Made by a program: the position numbers and the translations under genes. From contig JAJUGR010000020.1 in the NCBI GenBank assembly GCA_029265905.1, forward strand, positions 1 through 44,924: a DNA stretch of 44,924 nt. Reading direction: 5' to 3'. Position 1 is the stretch's first letter. Every line of letters starts with the position of its first letter. Shown piece by piece: positions 17,361 through 25,189 of the stretch. This stretch comes from Sporomusaceae bacterium (GTDB taxonomy: Bacteria; Bacillota; Negativicutes; Acidaminococcales; JAJUGR01). The notes under the pieces were generated by a model that had not been told where the DNA came from, made no database searches, and saw nothing but the letters and a program-made list of their open reading frames with translations.

Positions 17361-17810
17361 CTACCAGCCAAATTCATTCACAGGCAACGGTATGCCAAGC
17401 ACAAAACTGAATACAAAGAATACAATTCCAGTTACTATAGCCGAAAACATCATGCTTGTTTTCCAGGAATACCCTCGGGAAAACAGGATAAACAACATGA
17501 TCGTGCTCGTTGTAACAAAACCGGCGTAAGGAACAGCGATGATATAAAAAGCAAATGACCCTACGCAACTGAGCACATTGGCCAACGAAGTTCCTGTTGG
17601 CAGTAGGTCGGAAAATTGCGTGTTGCTCTTTTTAAACGCGGCAACCAGATTGATTGCCGACAGCACTATCATTATTCCACTAGTCCACACTGGCAAGAGG
17701 CCAGGGCCAGGACCATACTCGCCGTAATACTGCAAGCCCGATGCCATTTTAAAGATAACACCGCCAAACAGTATGAAGAAAAGACTGATGTACACCTCTA
17801 CGTTCTTCAC
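17361..17810 (-). CDS. TTT-family small membrane subunit (TctB-like)
   Basis: The 149-residue protein has four hydrophobic segments and the 'GPGPGLLPVW' motif near 33-42, which fits TctB (PF07331). It is first in the tct operon. The start is GTG, with AGGGGGG about seven bases upstream. TctB proteins are poorly conserved, so the call rests on size, topology, this motif and position before tctA. The long leader (17811-18066) holds no ORF or known RNA motif that I can see. Confidence 0.85.
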   Translation of the reverse strand: MKNVEVYISLFFILFGGVIFKMASGLQYYGEYGPGPGLLPVWTSGIMIVLSAINLVAAFKKSNTQFSDLLPTGTSLANVLSCVGSFAFYIIAVPYAGFVTTSTIMLFILFSRGYSWKTSMMFSAIVTGIVFFVFSFVLGIPLPVNEFGW

Positions 17811-18047
17811 TTGATACCCCCCTGCGCATTCATACTTTTACCGGCCATGCGTCAGCCATCCCTCTCTAAAAGAAGCTTGCGATCCACTTTCCCTCAGTTA
17901 CCCCTTCATCACCAGCTCTAAGCGTGTTGGCCATTCCCCCCTTCACAGCGTGTGGCTAGAGCAGTTGCTCATTTTCGCATGATTGGCATTCATGCATTTG
18001 TCTTTACGCGATAGTTTGTGAAAAAAATAATTCTTACTCTAATCTTA

Positions 18048-18067
18048 TGAAAATTTTATTACTTTCA
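18048..18067. promoter_or_regulatory. Putative RpiR operator at the tct promoter
   Basis: TGAAAATTTTATTACTTTCA is a dyad (TGAAA-N10-TTTCA) touching the -10 box. A closely matching block lies in the same place at 22121-22142, downstream of the amidohydrolase -10 box. Confidence 0.6.
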
Positions 18068-18095
18068 TTATATTCACTCTTTCACCGCTTGTAAA
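18067..18095 (-). promoter_or_regulatory. Sigma-A promoter of the tctBAC operon
   Basis: On the minus strand TTTACA (18090-18095), 17 bp, TATAAT (18067-18072). The predicted start lies inside the operator-like dyad, as expected for repression. Confidence 0.75.
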
Positions 18096-18210
18096 GAGTT
18101 TTTTCATTATCCCGCCCTGAAACGAGGCGCAGAAGTCCTTTCCCAGTATACAGTTGCGCGCCCAAAGCATCTGCGCGTGAAGATATCGGCCAAAAGCCTG
18201 GCTTAATCTG

Positions 18211-18243
18211 AAAAAAACGAGCTCGCCAAACGGCGAACTCGTT
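18211..18243 (-). terminator. Terminator of the rpiR-type gene
   Basis: AACGAGTTCGCC pairs with GGCGAGCTCGTT around four bases and is followed by seven T on the minus strand, 20 bases past the stop. Confidence 0.85.
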
Positions 18244-18263
18244 GTGGGTTGCAGCCAAGAACA

Positions 18264-19118
18264 TCATTTCATTACATTGGCTCCAATGGCAACTGACACC
18301 AGCTCAATCTCTTCCAAAAACTTCTTCGTCTTTTCCACATTCTTATTGGCCACGCCGGTCACCAGCAAATCAGCGACAAAAATAGCGCCAATTGCCGAAT
18401 GGTGAAACGACAAGCTATCAAACGAGCACGGCAGAAAAACCTCGGACAGGTTGGCCACGGGCGAAGAATAACCGTCGGTGATGGCCAGAATCTTTGCCCC
18501 GCGCTCCTTTGCCACTTTGGCAATATCAACCGACCGTTTTGAATACCTGGGCAGACAGATCGCAACCACCAGCACGTCTGGCGTCATCTTCGCGACACTT
18601 GACTGCACGCGGCTCGAATTGTGCTCGAACCATTCGCAGTCAAGCCCCAGGCGGTTCAGGCCTTCATTTAAATAAGCCGCCGCGGCGCCGCTGGTTCGGT
18701 CGCCGACAATGCAGATCTTCTTTGCCGACAGAATCAAATCAAATGCGTGGTTGACTTTTTCTTCCGACAAAAAATCAGACGTTTTTTTGATGTTGTTGAT
18801 TTGCAGTTCGGCGCACTTTTGGATTAAGCCACTGCCCCGCTGCCGTTCAATATTTTTTTCCAGCCGGGAAGGGGGCGCCACACGCGTGATGAGCATGCCT
18901 TGCAGTTCCTTTTGAAATTGGCTGAAACCGGAGAAGCCCAAGCCATAGCACAGCCGCATGACAGTGGCTACGCTTACGCCAATCTCGCCTGCTATTTGCT
19001 CAACCGTCATAAACGCAACTTCTGAAGGATGCTTCAAAATGTAATCGCCGACGATTTTCTGCGATGCGGTTAGTTCGCTTATTTTTTCCTCCAACAATGT
19101 CAACACTGATGTACTCAT
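18264..19118 (-). CDS. RpiR/MurR-family transcriptional regulator with SIS domain
   Basis: The 284-residue regulator has an N-terminal HTH_6 domain ('MTVEQIAGEIGVSVATVMRLCYGLGFSGFSQF', about 37-68) and a C-terminal SIS sugar-isomerase-like domain (about 120-260), which in this family senses a phosphosugar or another small acid. The ATG at 19118 has GGAGG seven bases upstream; the longer frame would start at or before the transcription start and is rejected. It lies between the enzyme operon and the tct operon, and both of those carry the same operator-like block, so it is the obvious controller of both. Its own promoter (TTTACA-16-TATAAT, 19147-19174) overlaps a related TGAAAT...TTTACA element. 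Confidence 0.9.
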   Translation of the reverse strand: MSTSVLTLLEEKISELTASQKIVGDYILKHPSEVAFMTVEQIAGEIGVSVATVMRLCYGLGFSGFSQFQKELQGMLITRVAPPSRLEKNIERQRGSGLIQKCAELQINNIKKTSDFLSEEKVNHAFDLILSAKKICIVGDRTSGAAAAYLNEGLNRLGLDCEWFEHNSSRVQSSVAKMTPDVLVVAICLPRYSKRSVDIAKVAKERGAKILAITDGYSSPVANLSEVFLPCSFDSLSFHHSAIGAIFVADLLVTGVANKNVEKTKKFLEEIELVSVAIGANVMK

Positions 19119-19146
19119 AGCAAATCCTCCAACTACATTTGCTAAC

Positions 19147-19174
19147 ATTATACCATTGTCTTTGTATTTGTAAA
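19147..19174 (-). promoter_or_regulatory. Promoter of the rpiR-type gene
   Basis: TTTACA (19169-19174), 16 bp, TATAAT (19147-19152) on the minus strand, about 30 bases before the preferred ATG. Confidence 0.65.
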
Positions 19175-19249
19175 ATTCATTTCAAGCGATAAAAGCTAGA
19201 CGGACAAAATGTTAGTAACACTCTGCCCGCCTAGCTTTACAATGACTAG

Positions 19250-19945
19250 CTATTCATTGTAATATCCGTCAATAATCTCACAGTTGATCGCTTTCAACTC
19301 TTTGTCCAGCCACGGTTTTTCGCGTTTTTCACCGGCTTTGATCGCTTCAAGGGCTTTCGTTTCGTTGGCCAGCTTGGCCTTCGCCTTCTCCAAAATAACC
19401 GGCGCATCTTTCGGATTGATGATGACAATGCCGTCTTTGTCCCCGACGACGATGTCGCCAGGATGCACAATCACGCCGCCGCAGCATACCGGCACGTTGA
19501 TTTCGCCCGGACCGTTCTTATATGGCCCCTTAGGCTGAACCCCTGCCGCATAAACGGACATGTCCACGTGCTTCATCGCCTCGGCGTCGCGAATCGCCCC
19601 GTCGATCACAACGCCGGCAATGCCGTTGACGGCGGCTTGCGTCATCATGATTTCACCGGTAATGGCATTGGCCAAATCGCCTTGGGCGTCAACAATGATG
19701 ACGTCGCCCGGCTGCGCCAATTCCAATGCCTTATGCAAAAACAGGTTGTCGGCAACACGCGCTTTTACGGTAAACGCCGTTCCCAACAGTGGCTTGTCAT
19801 TGTACGGTTTTATTCTTGCGTCCACGCAAAAGAAACGATTCATCTCATCGGCAATGTTGGCGACAGGAATGCCGCTGAAGCCCTGAACAAGCTCTTTATC
19901 CGGCCGATTGATTTTCAAAAAGATTCTGCAACCTGCGTTCGACAT
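19250..19945 (-). CDS. RraA/HMG-CHA aldolase-family protein
   Basis: The 231-residue protein belongs to the family of 4-hydroxy-4-methyl-2-oxoglutarate aldolases and RraA. The active-site stretch 'GVVIDGAIRDAEAM' supplies Arg119 and Asp120, which bind the oxo-acid and metal, and 'GDLANAITGEIMMTQA' supplies the metal/ligand loop around Gly97-Glu98. Such enzymes split 4-hydroxy-2-oxo acids to pyruvate, or decarboxylate oxaloacetate, with a divalent metal. The ATG has AAGGAG upstream. It follows the dehydrogenase gene by 38 bases and ends the operon. A catabolic aldolase is far more likely here than the RNase E inhibitor role, because of the neighbours. Confidence 0.87.
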   Translation of the reverse strand: MSNAGCRIFLKINRPDKELVQGFSGIPVANIADEMNRFFCVDARIKPYNDKPLLGTAFTVKARVADNLFLHKALELAQPGDVIIVDAQGDLANAITGEIMMTQAAVNGIAGVVIDGAIRDAEAMKHVDMSVYAAGVQPKGPYKNGPGEINVPVCCGGVIVHPGDIVVGDKDGIVIINPKDAPVILEKAKAKLANETKALEAIKAGEKREKPWLDKELKAINCEIIDGYYNE

Positions 19946-19983
19946 AATAACAATCTCCTTTGTATTTATAAATTTTTATCCAT

Positions 19984-20853
19984 TCAGTTCCAGGCGGCAA
20001 CAACGTCCTTCCAGCTTTTGGGCGTCTTTCCCGCAAATTTTTCATTCAGTTTTTTGGACGCCAGCCAGGCCAGCCTGTCCGCCGTCGCTTTGGACATCGT
20101 CGGCTTTACGTCGATACTCTCCAGCATTTCGATTACGCTTTCCATTTCGTGCGCGCGACGCTCGGCATGAATGGCGCTCCCGGTCACAAGCCGATTGAAC
20201 GTCTCCTCAAACGGGCAAGCATCCATCGTCGAGGCCAAGGACTCCAGCACCAAATTATCGACCTTCATCAAGGCCGCTGCCTCCAGCACCTCGACAAACA
20301 GCGCCGGCAAGCCCTTCATGAAGATGCTGCGCACAAACTTGATGCCGGTCGCTTCACCAGGGACATCGCTGATTTTATCAAGCTTCATGTGATAGTCTTT
20401 CATCAGGTCGATGAGCAAATCACAGCCATTGCCGCTAATCAGCATCGGCACCTGATGCTTGTACAACGGCAACGAACCCAACATGGCGCCGTCAACCATC
20501 AGCGCGCCTGTTTCCGCTATTTCCTCGGCAATATTCCGTTTTATTTCCGGCGACGCCGCGGAAACGTCGACATACAGCAGCCCTGTTCGCAGATGCGGCT
20601 TCAATTGTTTCGCCGTATCAAGCGCAAACGTGCCGGGCACAGCGACAAACACGATATCCACGTTATCCAACACCGCTTTTTGCGACTCCAGCAACGCAAC
20701 CGATGCCGTTTCGGCACGCTCTTTGACAAGTGCGCCCCTGGCAGCATCATTTTGCAGCACGTCATACGCTACGATGCCATCCAAACCTTCCCCCTTAAGC
20801 CCCCTTGCCACTTCAAACCCAACTTCACCAAACCCAATAAACCCGAGTTTCAT
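19984..20853 (-). CDS. NAD(P)-binding beta-hydroxyacid dehydrogenase-like protein
   Basis: The 289-residue protein starts with the Rossmann motif 'MKLGFIGFGEVG' (Gly7, Gly9, Gly12) and has the family's 'VDVSAASPEIK' substrate loop and a catalytic lysine candidate, Lys172 in 'TGIKFVRS'. The C-terminal helical part looks like the DUF1932 type (6-phosphogluconate dehydrogenase-like). It should oxidise a hydroxy acid or reduce an oxo acid with NAD(P). The start is the ATG at 20853, preceded by AGGGGG; the longer frame adds a non-family N-terminus that runs into the upstream gene. It lies 40 bases after the amidohydrolase and before the aldolase. Confidence 0.85.
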   Translation of the reverse strand: MKLGFIGFGEVGFEVARGLKGEGLDGIVAYDVLQNDAARGALVKERAETASVALLESQKAVLDNVDIVFVAVPGTFALDTAKQLKPHLRTGLLYVDVSAASPEIKRNIAEEIAETGALMVDGAMLGSLPLYKHQVPMLISGNGCDLLIDLMKDYHMKLDKISDVPGEATGIKFVRSIFMKGLPALFVEVLEAAALMKVDNLVLESLASTMDACPFEETFNRLVTGSAIHAERRAHEMESVIEMLESIDVKPTMSKATADRLAWLASKKLNEKFAGKTPKSWKDVVAAWN

Positions 20854-20893
20854 TTTCCGTTGCCCCCTTTGATTTTTTCTTGCTGCCCAATGC

Positions 20894-22045
20894 TTATAGT
20901 TGGCTTTCCAGGCTGGCATACACCACTTTGCCGTTTAACACGGTTAACTGCGGGATGAATACCTGCCGGCAATCTAACACTTCTCCTTTGAAATCCTGCA
21001 GTTGCAAAGGCATTTCCTTAATCCTAAACAGCGCAATGTCCGCATACGCTCCAGGCGCAAGCGTCCCGAGCCGCCCTTCCTGTCCCAATACTTTCGCCGG
21101 CGCAGCCGTGCAGGCGGCTACAACTTCCGGCAAGGTCATGCCCAAATTCAAGTACTTGGTCATGATGAGCGGCATGCCAAAGACCGCTTTATCATACACA
21201 TTGCCCCCAGTTAAATCCGTGCTGATCACGTCCGGCTTAAACCCCGCCGCCATCGCGCGGCGGATGGCGGCAAACGAATAGTGCGCGCGGCCATCCGCAG
21301 TATCGAAAACGACCCCGTCTTCCCGCGCCTTGCGCACGGCTTGGTCAATTTCCCCGGTTTCGTCGACGAGGCAATGTCCCTTGTCCTGATACATGTGGGT
21401 GTAGACGTCGCCGGGTCGAAGATACCCGGCAATTTGCCCCGCACTTCCAGGCGGGTTAGTCGTATGCACAACCACGGGACAGCCCAACTGCGCCGCCATC
21501 GCCACCATTTTCTCCAACGGCGCAAACCCGAAGTCGCCAACAATGTCCTGGCTGGTTCGTAATTTGAGTCCCAGCAGCTCTTTTTCATATTTTGTTAAGA
21601 GCAGGCGGGCCTTATCCAGATCAAACAGGTTTGGATCAACGTTTTCCAATACCCTTGGCAAGGTGCACAACCCCACCGGAGCGACATTCAAATAGGCAAA
21701 GATTCTTACCTGGCTATGCGTAATAACGCCGTCGTGGAAGCTTTCATAATTGGCGATGCCCGCACTGCCTTGGTCAACGGCGGTTGTTACGCCTTGCGGC
21801 AAAAAAGCCGCATCGGGGAAAACCCCGATTTCCGTTCCGCTATGAAAGAGATGCGCATGAAAATCAATAATCCCTGGGAACACGTAGCAACCCGTCGCGT
21901 CGATTGTCCGGCTCGCTTCCAGCGCTGCATGCTTTGTTATGGAAACGACTTTATTGTTCCGGACCAGAACATCGGCCTGTTCGAACACGTTGCTGGCAGG
22001 ATCGACAACCATCCCGCCCTTGATGAGCAAGCTGCCTTTTTGCAT
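20894..22045 (-). CDS. Amidohydrolase, cog3964/EF_0837-type deacylase
   Basis: The 383-residue amidohydrolase-superfamily enzyme has a full binuclear metal site: His63 and His65 in 'DFHAHLF', the probable carboxylated Lys161 in 'LLGLKLRTS', His194 in 'VVVHTTN', His217 in 'VYTHMYQ' and Asp277 in 'ISTDLTGG'. The arrangement and 'HAHLFH' fit the cog3964 group often mislabelled dihydroorotase; to my knowledge characterised members hydrolyse acyl esters of chiral 2-hydroxy acids rather than dihydroorotate. GGAGG is seven bases before the ATG. It is first in the operon with a hydroxyacid dehydrogenase and an aldolase. That order suits release, oxidation and cleavage of a hydroxy acid. The substrate is unknown. 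Confidence 0.85.
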   Translation of the reverse strand: MQKGSLLIKGGMVVDPASNVFEQADVLVRNNKVVSITKHAALEASRTIDATGCYVFPGIIDFHAHLFHSGTEIGVFPDAAFLPQGVTTAVDQGSAGIANYESFHDGVITHSQVRIFAYLNVAPVGLCTLPRVLENVDPNLFDLDKARLLLTKYEKELLGLKLRTSQDIVGDFGFAPLEKMVAMAAQLGCPVVVHTTNPPGSAGQIAGYLRPGDVYTHMYQDKGHCLVDETGEIDQAVRKAREDGVVFDTADGRAHYSFAAIRRAMAAGFKPDVISTDLTGGNVYDKAVFGMPLIMTKYLNLGMTLPEVVAACTAAPAKVLGQEGRLGTLAPGAYADIALFRIKEMPLQLQDFKGEVLDCRQVFIPQLTVLNGKVVYASLESQL

Positions 22046-22120
22046 CCACCCGCCTCCTTCTTAAAGGCTAGATTAGTACCTACTCTTCTGTTGTAATTTT
22101 TTTATCTTTTATATTTCGAA

Positions 22121-22142
22121 GGGAATTTTTATTACTTGAATT
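22121..22142. promoter_or_regulatory. Putative RpiR operator at the amidohydrolase promoter
   Basis: GGGAATTTTTATTACTTGAATT aligns base for base with the block at 18048-18069, sharing the core TTTTATTACTT, and has the same position just downstream of the -10 box. Confidence 0.55.
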
Positions 22143-22168
22143 GTACCACTAGAATCAAGCGCTGTAAA
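22140..22168 (-). promoter_or_regulatory. Sigma-A promoter of the amidohydrolase operon
   Basis: TTTACA (22163-22168), 17 bp, TACAAT (22140-22145) on the minus strand. The same -35 and spacing are used at the tct promoter. Confidence 0.72.
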
Positions 22169-22262
22169 GAGAGAATTTTTGCCCTTTTATATTGTTTTCT
22201 GATATTTGCCCCCCTTCGTTTAAGAAAGCTTGCCGCCACGCCCTAAAGTTTCCCTCTGGCAC

Positions 22263-22309
22263 AAAAAAGAGCCCGTCCAGCGCTCTTTTCAAAGCACCTG
22301 AACAGGCTC
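22263..22309 (-). terminator. Terminator after cheR
   Basis: On the minus strand GAGCCTGTTCAG...CTTT pairs with AAAG...CTGGACGGGCTC, followed by six T. It isolates cheR from the amidohydrolase promoter. Confidence 0.8.
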
Positions 22310-22336
22310 ACATAAAACCAATATAGTCGCACGCCC

Positions 22337-23116
22337 TCACGGCTTGCGGTAGAAGAACGGCCGGTACTGCACATAGCCCATGTCGCGGAAATTCAAAATC
22401 GCCTCGGTGCCGCCGACAAACAGCACGCCGCCCGGTTTGAGCGCGTCGTAGAAGCGCCGGTACAGCTGGTCCTTCGCTTCCTCCGTAAAATAGATGACGA
22501 CGTTGCGGCACAAAATCAAGTCAAAACCGGTTTCAAAACGGTCGAGAAGCAGATTGTGGCGCTTGAATTCAACTTTGCGCTTGATGTCGTCAGACAGCCG
22601 GTACTGGCCGCCTTGCTCGGAAAAATACTTTTTCAACCGCACGCCGGGGATGTTCTTTACTTCATTCGTCGAATATACGCCCTGCTTGGCCTTGGCCAGC
22701 ATTTCAACATCCAAATCAGTCGCCAGAATCTTGTGCTGCACGCCTGGCGTCATCTCGTTGAGCGCCATGGCGATCGAGTAGGGCTCGGCGCCGATCGAGC
22801 AGCCGGCGCTCCAAATCGACAGTTTGGACGATTTGGCCATCAGATCGCCATACACATGCTTTTCCAATTCGTCGAATTTCTCCGGCGTCCGGAAAAACTC
22901 CGTGACATTGATCGTCAGGTAGTCGATGAAATCTTTGTACAGCTTCGGATCGTTGTCGATTTTCGCAAACCATTCCAGGTAGGTTTTGGCGCCGTGCCGC
23001 GCCATGAGGTTCGTAATGCGGCGCTGCATCTGCGCTGGCTTATATTGGTTCAAATCAATCGTCGATTTGTCGAACAGCTTCTTTTTAAACTGCTCCCAGT
23101 CCCGTTCATCGCTCAT
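22337..23116 (-). CDS. cheR: CheR-type protein-glutamate methyltransferase
   Basis: The 259-residue protein has the CheR N-terminal helical domain, then the SAM-binding fold with 'NVTEFFR' (70-76), 'SAGCSIGAEPYS' (103-114) and 'DLILCRNVVIYF'. It would methylate glutamates of chemoreceptors. The ATG at 23116 is preferred over a GTG five codons upstream because GAGGTG sits just before it. No chemoreceptor, cheB, cheW or cheA gene lies in the window, so it is an orphan here. It is 39 bases after an unrelated amidohydrolase and may be read from the same message. Confidence 0.9.
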   Translation of the reverse strand: MSDERDWEQFKKKLFDKSTIDLNQYKPAQMQRRITNLMARHGAKTYLEWFAKIDNDPKLYKDFIDYLTINVTEFFRTPEKFDELEKHVYGDLMAKSSKLSIWSAGCSIGAEPYSIAMALNEMTPGVQHKILATDLDVEMLAKAKQGVYSTNEVKNIPGVRLKKYFSEQGGQYRLSDDIKRKVEFKRHNLLLDRFETGFDLILCRNVVIYFTEEAKDQLYRRFYDALKPGGVLFVGGTEAILNFRDMGYVQYRPFFYRKP

Positions 23117-23155
23117 GTACACACCTCGCACTCAGCTGTATCGGTATCCGCGCCG

Positions 23156-24331
23156 TCAGTCTTCCCCCAGGTCGGTCAACACGCCATCCGTCATGACGTA
23201 CAGCGGCCGCGCCTGCAAGGAGAGCGGAAATTCATTCCAGACAACCAGATCGGCGTCCATCTCCGGCGCAAGCTTGCCGACCCGGTCGTCGACGCCCAGG
23301 ATTTTCGCCGCATTGCTGGTAATCGCCGCCAGCGCCTGGTCTTCCGGCAAGCCGTACCGGCAGGTCAGTCCGGCGTAAACCGGCAAAAAGGCGGACGGCA
23401 ACACCGGATGGTCGCTCATGATCGCGAATGGCACGCCATACTGATTCAGCACATAAGGCGCCTCCCAGCTCCGGTCGCGCATCTCCGACTTGCGCTTGGC
23501 GGTCAATAACGGGCCAAGCACTACCGGCACTTCCTCTTTAGCCAGCACGTCGGGAATCAAGTGCGCTTCCGTCGCATGCTCGACCACCAATTCAATGTCA
23601 AATTCCCTTGCCAAGCGAATGGCGGTGACGATGTCGTCGGCCCGGTGCGCATGGGCGCGAACCGGCATCTCGTGGCGGAGCACCCGGGCGATCGCCTCGA
23701 GGTTGAGGTCAAAGCGGAAATCCTCCGCATCCTGGCGGGCCAGATACTCCCGCGCCTTCAAAAACGCCTCCCGCACCAGGTAGGCGACGCCCATTCTGGT
23801 CGCCGGCGTTTTTTTCTGCTCGCCGTAGATGCGGCGCGGATTTTCACCGAAGGAAATCTTGAGTCCGGCCATCCGCCGCAGGAGCATGTCGTCGACCCGC
23901 GAGGCCGCTTTCGTCTTGATAACCGCGCACTGCCCGCCGATGGGATTGGCGCTCCCCGGCGCGACCATGACGGTCGTCACGCCGCTCCGCCACGCCTCTT
24001 CCAGCGCCGCATCGCGGGGATGAATGGCGTCTACCACATCAAGCCCGGGCAAAACCGGATTGGTCGCTTCGTTGAAATCTTCGCCCGCCCAGCCGTTGCC
24101 TTCGCCGGCAATGCCGAGATGGCAATGGGCGTCGATCAGGCCCGGCGTAATCACCGTGCCCTGCGCGTCAATCATGCGGCAATCAGGCGGCAGCGTAATC
24201 CGGTCGCCGACCGCCACAATTTTTCCTTGTGCCACCACAATCGTTCCGCCAATAATCGGCGCGCCATCCATCGTATAAATGGTCGCTCCCGTCAACGCTA
24301 TCGGTCGCCTGTCACCGCCATAATCGCTCAT
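23156..24331 (-). CDS. Metal-dependent amidohydrolase (imidazolonepropionase-like)
   Basis: The 391-residue amidohydrolase has His69 and His71 in 'GLIDAHCH', 'RAHAHRADD' (His227, His229), 'VVEHATEAH' (His252, His257) and Asp307 in 'IMSDHPV', the usual order for the imidazolonepropionase/prolidase-like subgroup. It should hydrolyse a cyclic or linear amide bond in the cytoplasm. The substrate is unassigned, and no other histidine-degradation gene is present. The ATG overlaps the folD stop by four bases (ATGA), so the two are coupled. Its link to one-carbon genes (fhs, folD) may hint at a formyl or formimino compound, but that is a guess. Confidence 0.8.
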   Translation of the reverse strand: MSDYGGDRRPIALTGATIYTMDGAPIIGGTIVVAQGKIVAVGDRITLPPDCRMIDAQGTVITPGLIDAHCHLGIAGEGNGWAGEDFNEATNPVLPGLDVVDAIHPRDAALEEAWRSGVTTVMVAPGSANPIGGQCAVIKTKAASRVDDMLLRRMAGLKISFGENPRRIYGEQKKTPATRMGVAYLVREAFLKAREYLARQDAEDFRFDLNLEAIARVLRHEMPVRAHAHRADDIVTAIRLAREFDIELVVEHATEAHLIPDVLAKEEVPVVLGPLLTAKRKSEMRDRSWEAPYVLNQYGVPFAIMSDHPVLPSAFLPVYAGLTCRYGLPEDQALAAITSNAAKILGVDDRVGKLAPEMDADLVVWNEFPLSLQARPLYVMTDGVLTDLGED

Positions 24332-25161
24332 TGCTCTTTACACCCCATCACTAATCGTTGCATTACCATCATGCTGCTGACCGTGCCTACGCCGCCCGGC
24401 ACAGGCGTAAGGGCGGAAGCCACCTCCGCCACGCTGCCGTCAACATCGCCGACCAGTTGGTCACCTTCCTGGTGAATCCCGACATCGACCACCACCGCGC
24501 CCGGCTTCACCATATCCGCCTTGATCAAGCGCGGCACGCCCGCGGCGGCGACCAAAACATCGGCTGTCCTGGTCATGGCGCCGAGGTCAGGCGTGCGGCT
24601 GTGGCAAATCGTCACGGTCGCATCGGCCGCCAAGAGCTGCATGGCCAGCGGTTTGCCCACCACGTTGCTCCGGCCGACGACGACGGCGTGCTTGCCCGCC
24701 AGCTCAATGCCGTAGTGCCGCAAAATCGCCATCGCCGAACGCGGCGTGCAGGGCGCCCACGGGCTTTGCCCCAAGGACACGTTGCCGACGTTGGCCGGAT
24801 TGAGGCAGTCGACGTCCTTTTCCACGGCGATCGCCGCGCCAATCGCTGCGCCGTCCAAGCCTTTCGGCAAGGGCATCATCGGCAGGATGCCCTGGATGTT
24901 GTCGTCGACATTCAAGGCCAGAATCGTCGCCATCAGCTGCTGCTGCGTCGTTTCCGCCGGCAGCAGCTTGACCTTCGTCACCACGCCGATCGTAGCAGCG
25001 AGCTTAACGAGCCGGTCCTTATACACATGGGAGGCGGGATCGTCGCCTACCACAATTATTGCCAGCACAATCGGCCCGCAGTTTTTCACCCGCTCCTCCG
25101 CCTGCTGGCGGATTGATTCACGGAGCAAGTCAGCCACAGGTTTGCCTGCCATTCGTATCAT
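24328..25161 (-). CDS. folD: FolD-like protein with altered catalytic residues
   Basis: The 277-residue protein has the two-domain layout of methylenetetrahydrofolate dehydrogenase/cyclohydrolase, with a good NADP site 'VVVGRSNVVGKPLA'. Three standard places differ. In the 'Y-x3-K-x-K' motif Tyr47 is kept but the catalytic lysine is Leu51 (the second Lys is Lys53). The 'VQLPLP' glutamine is Met95 ('PMMPLP'). 'PCTP.G' is 'PCTPRS' and 'GVGPMT' is 'GVGTVS'. The aspartates of 'KDVD' (116, 118) remain. GGAGGGG precedes the ATG. It lies 28 bases after fhs, as expected for folate one-carbon metabolism, but cyclohydrolase activity is doubtful. The symbol reflects homology only. Confidence 0.8.
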   Translation of the reverse strand: MIRMAGKPVADLLRESIRQQAEERVKNCGPIVLAIIVVGDDPASHVYKDRLVKLAATIGVVTKVKLLPAETTQQQLMATILALNVDDNIQGILPMMPLPKGLDGAAIGAAIAVEKDVDCLNPANVGNVSLGQSPWAPCTPRSAMAILRHYGIELAGKHAVVVGRSNVVGKPLAMQLLAADATVTICHSRTPDLGAMTRTADVLVAAAGVPRLIKADMVKPGAVVVDVGIHQEGDQLVGDVDGSVAEVASALTPVPGGVGTVSSMMVMQRLVMGCKEQ

Positions 25162-25189
25162 TTGCGCACCCCTCCCCCATTGCTATTGG

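Noticed and set aside
19250-19945. Calling the RraA-family protein a regulator of RNase E
   Set aside because: It ends a catabolic operon and keeps the Arg-Asp aldolase active site; the aldolase role is more likely.
20894-22045. Calling the amidohydrolase dihydroorotase (pyrC)
   Set aside because: The metal site fits, but the sequence resembles the cog3964 group and the neighbours are not pyrimidine genes.
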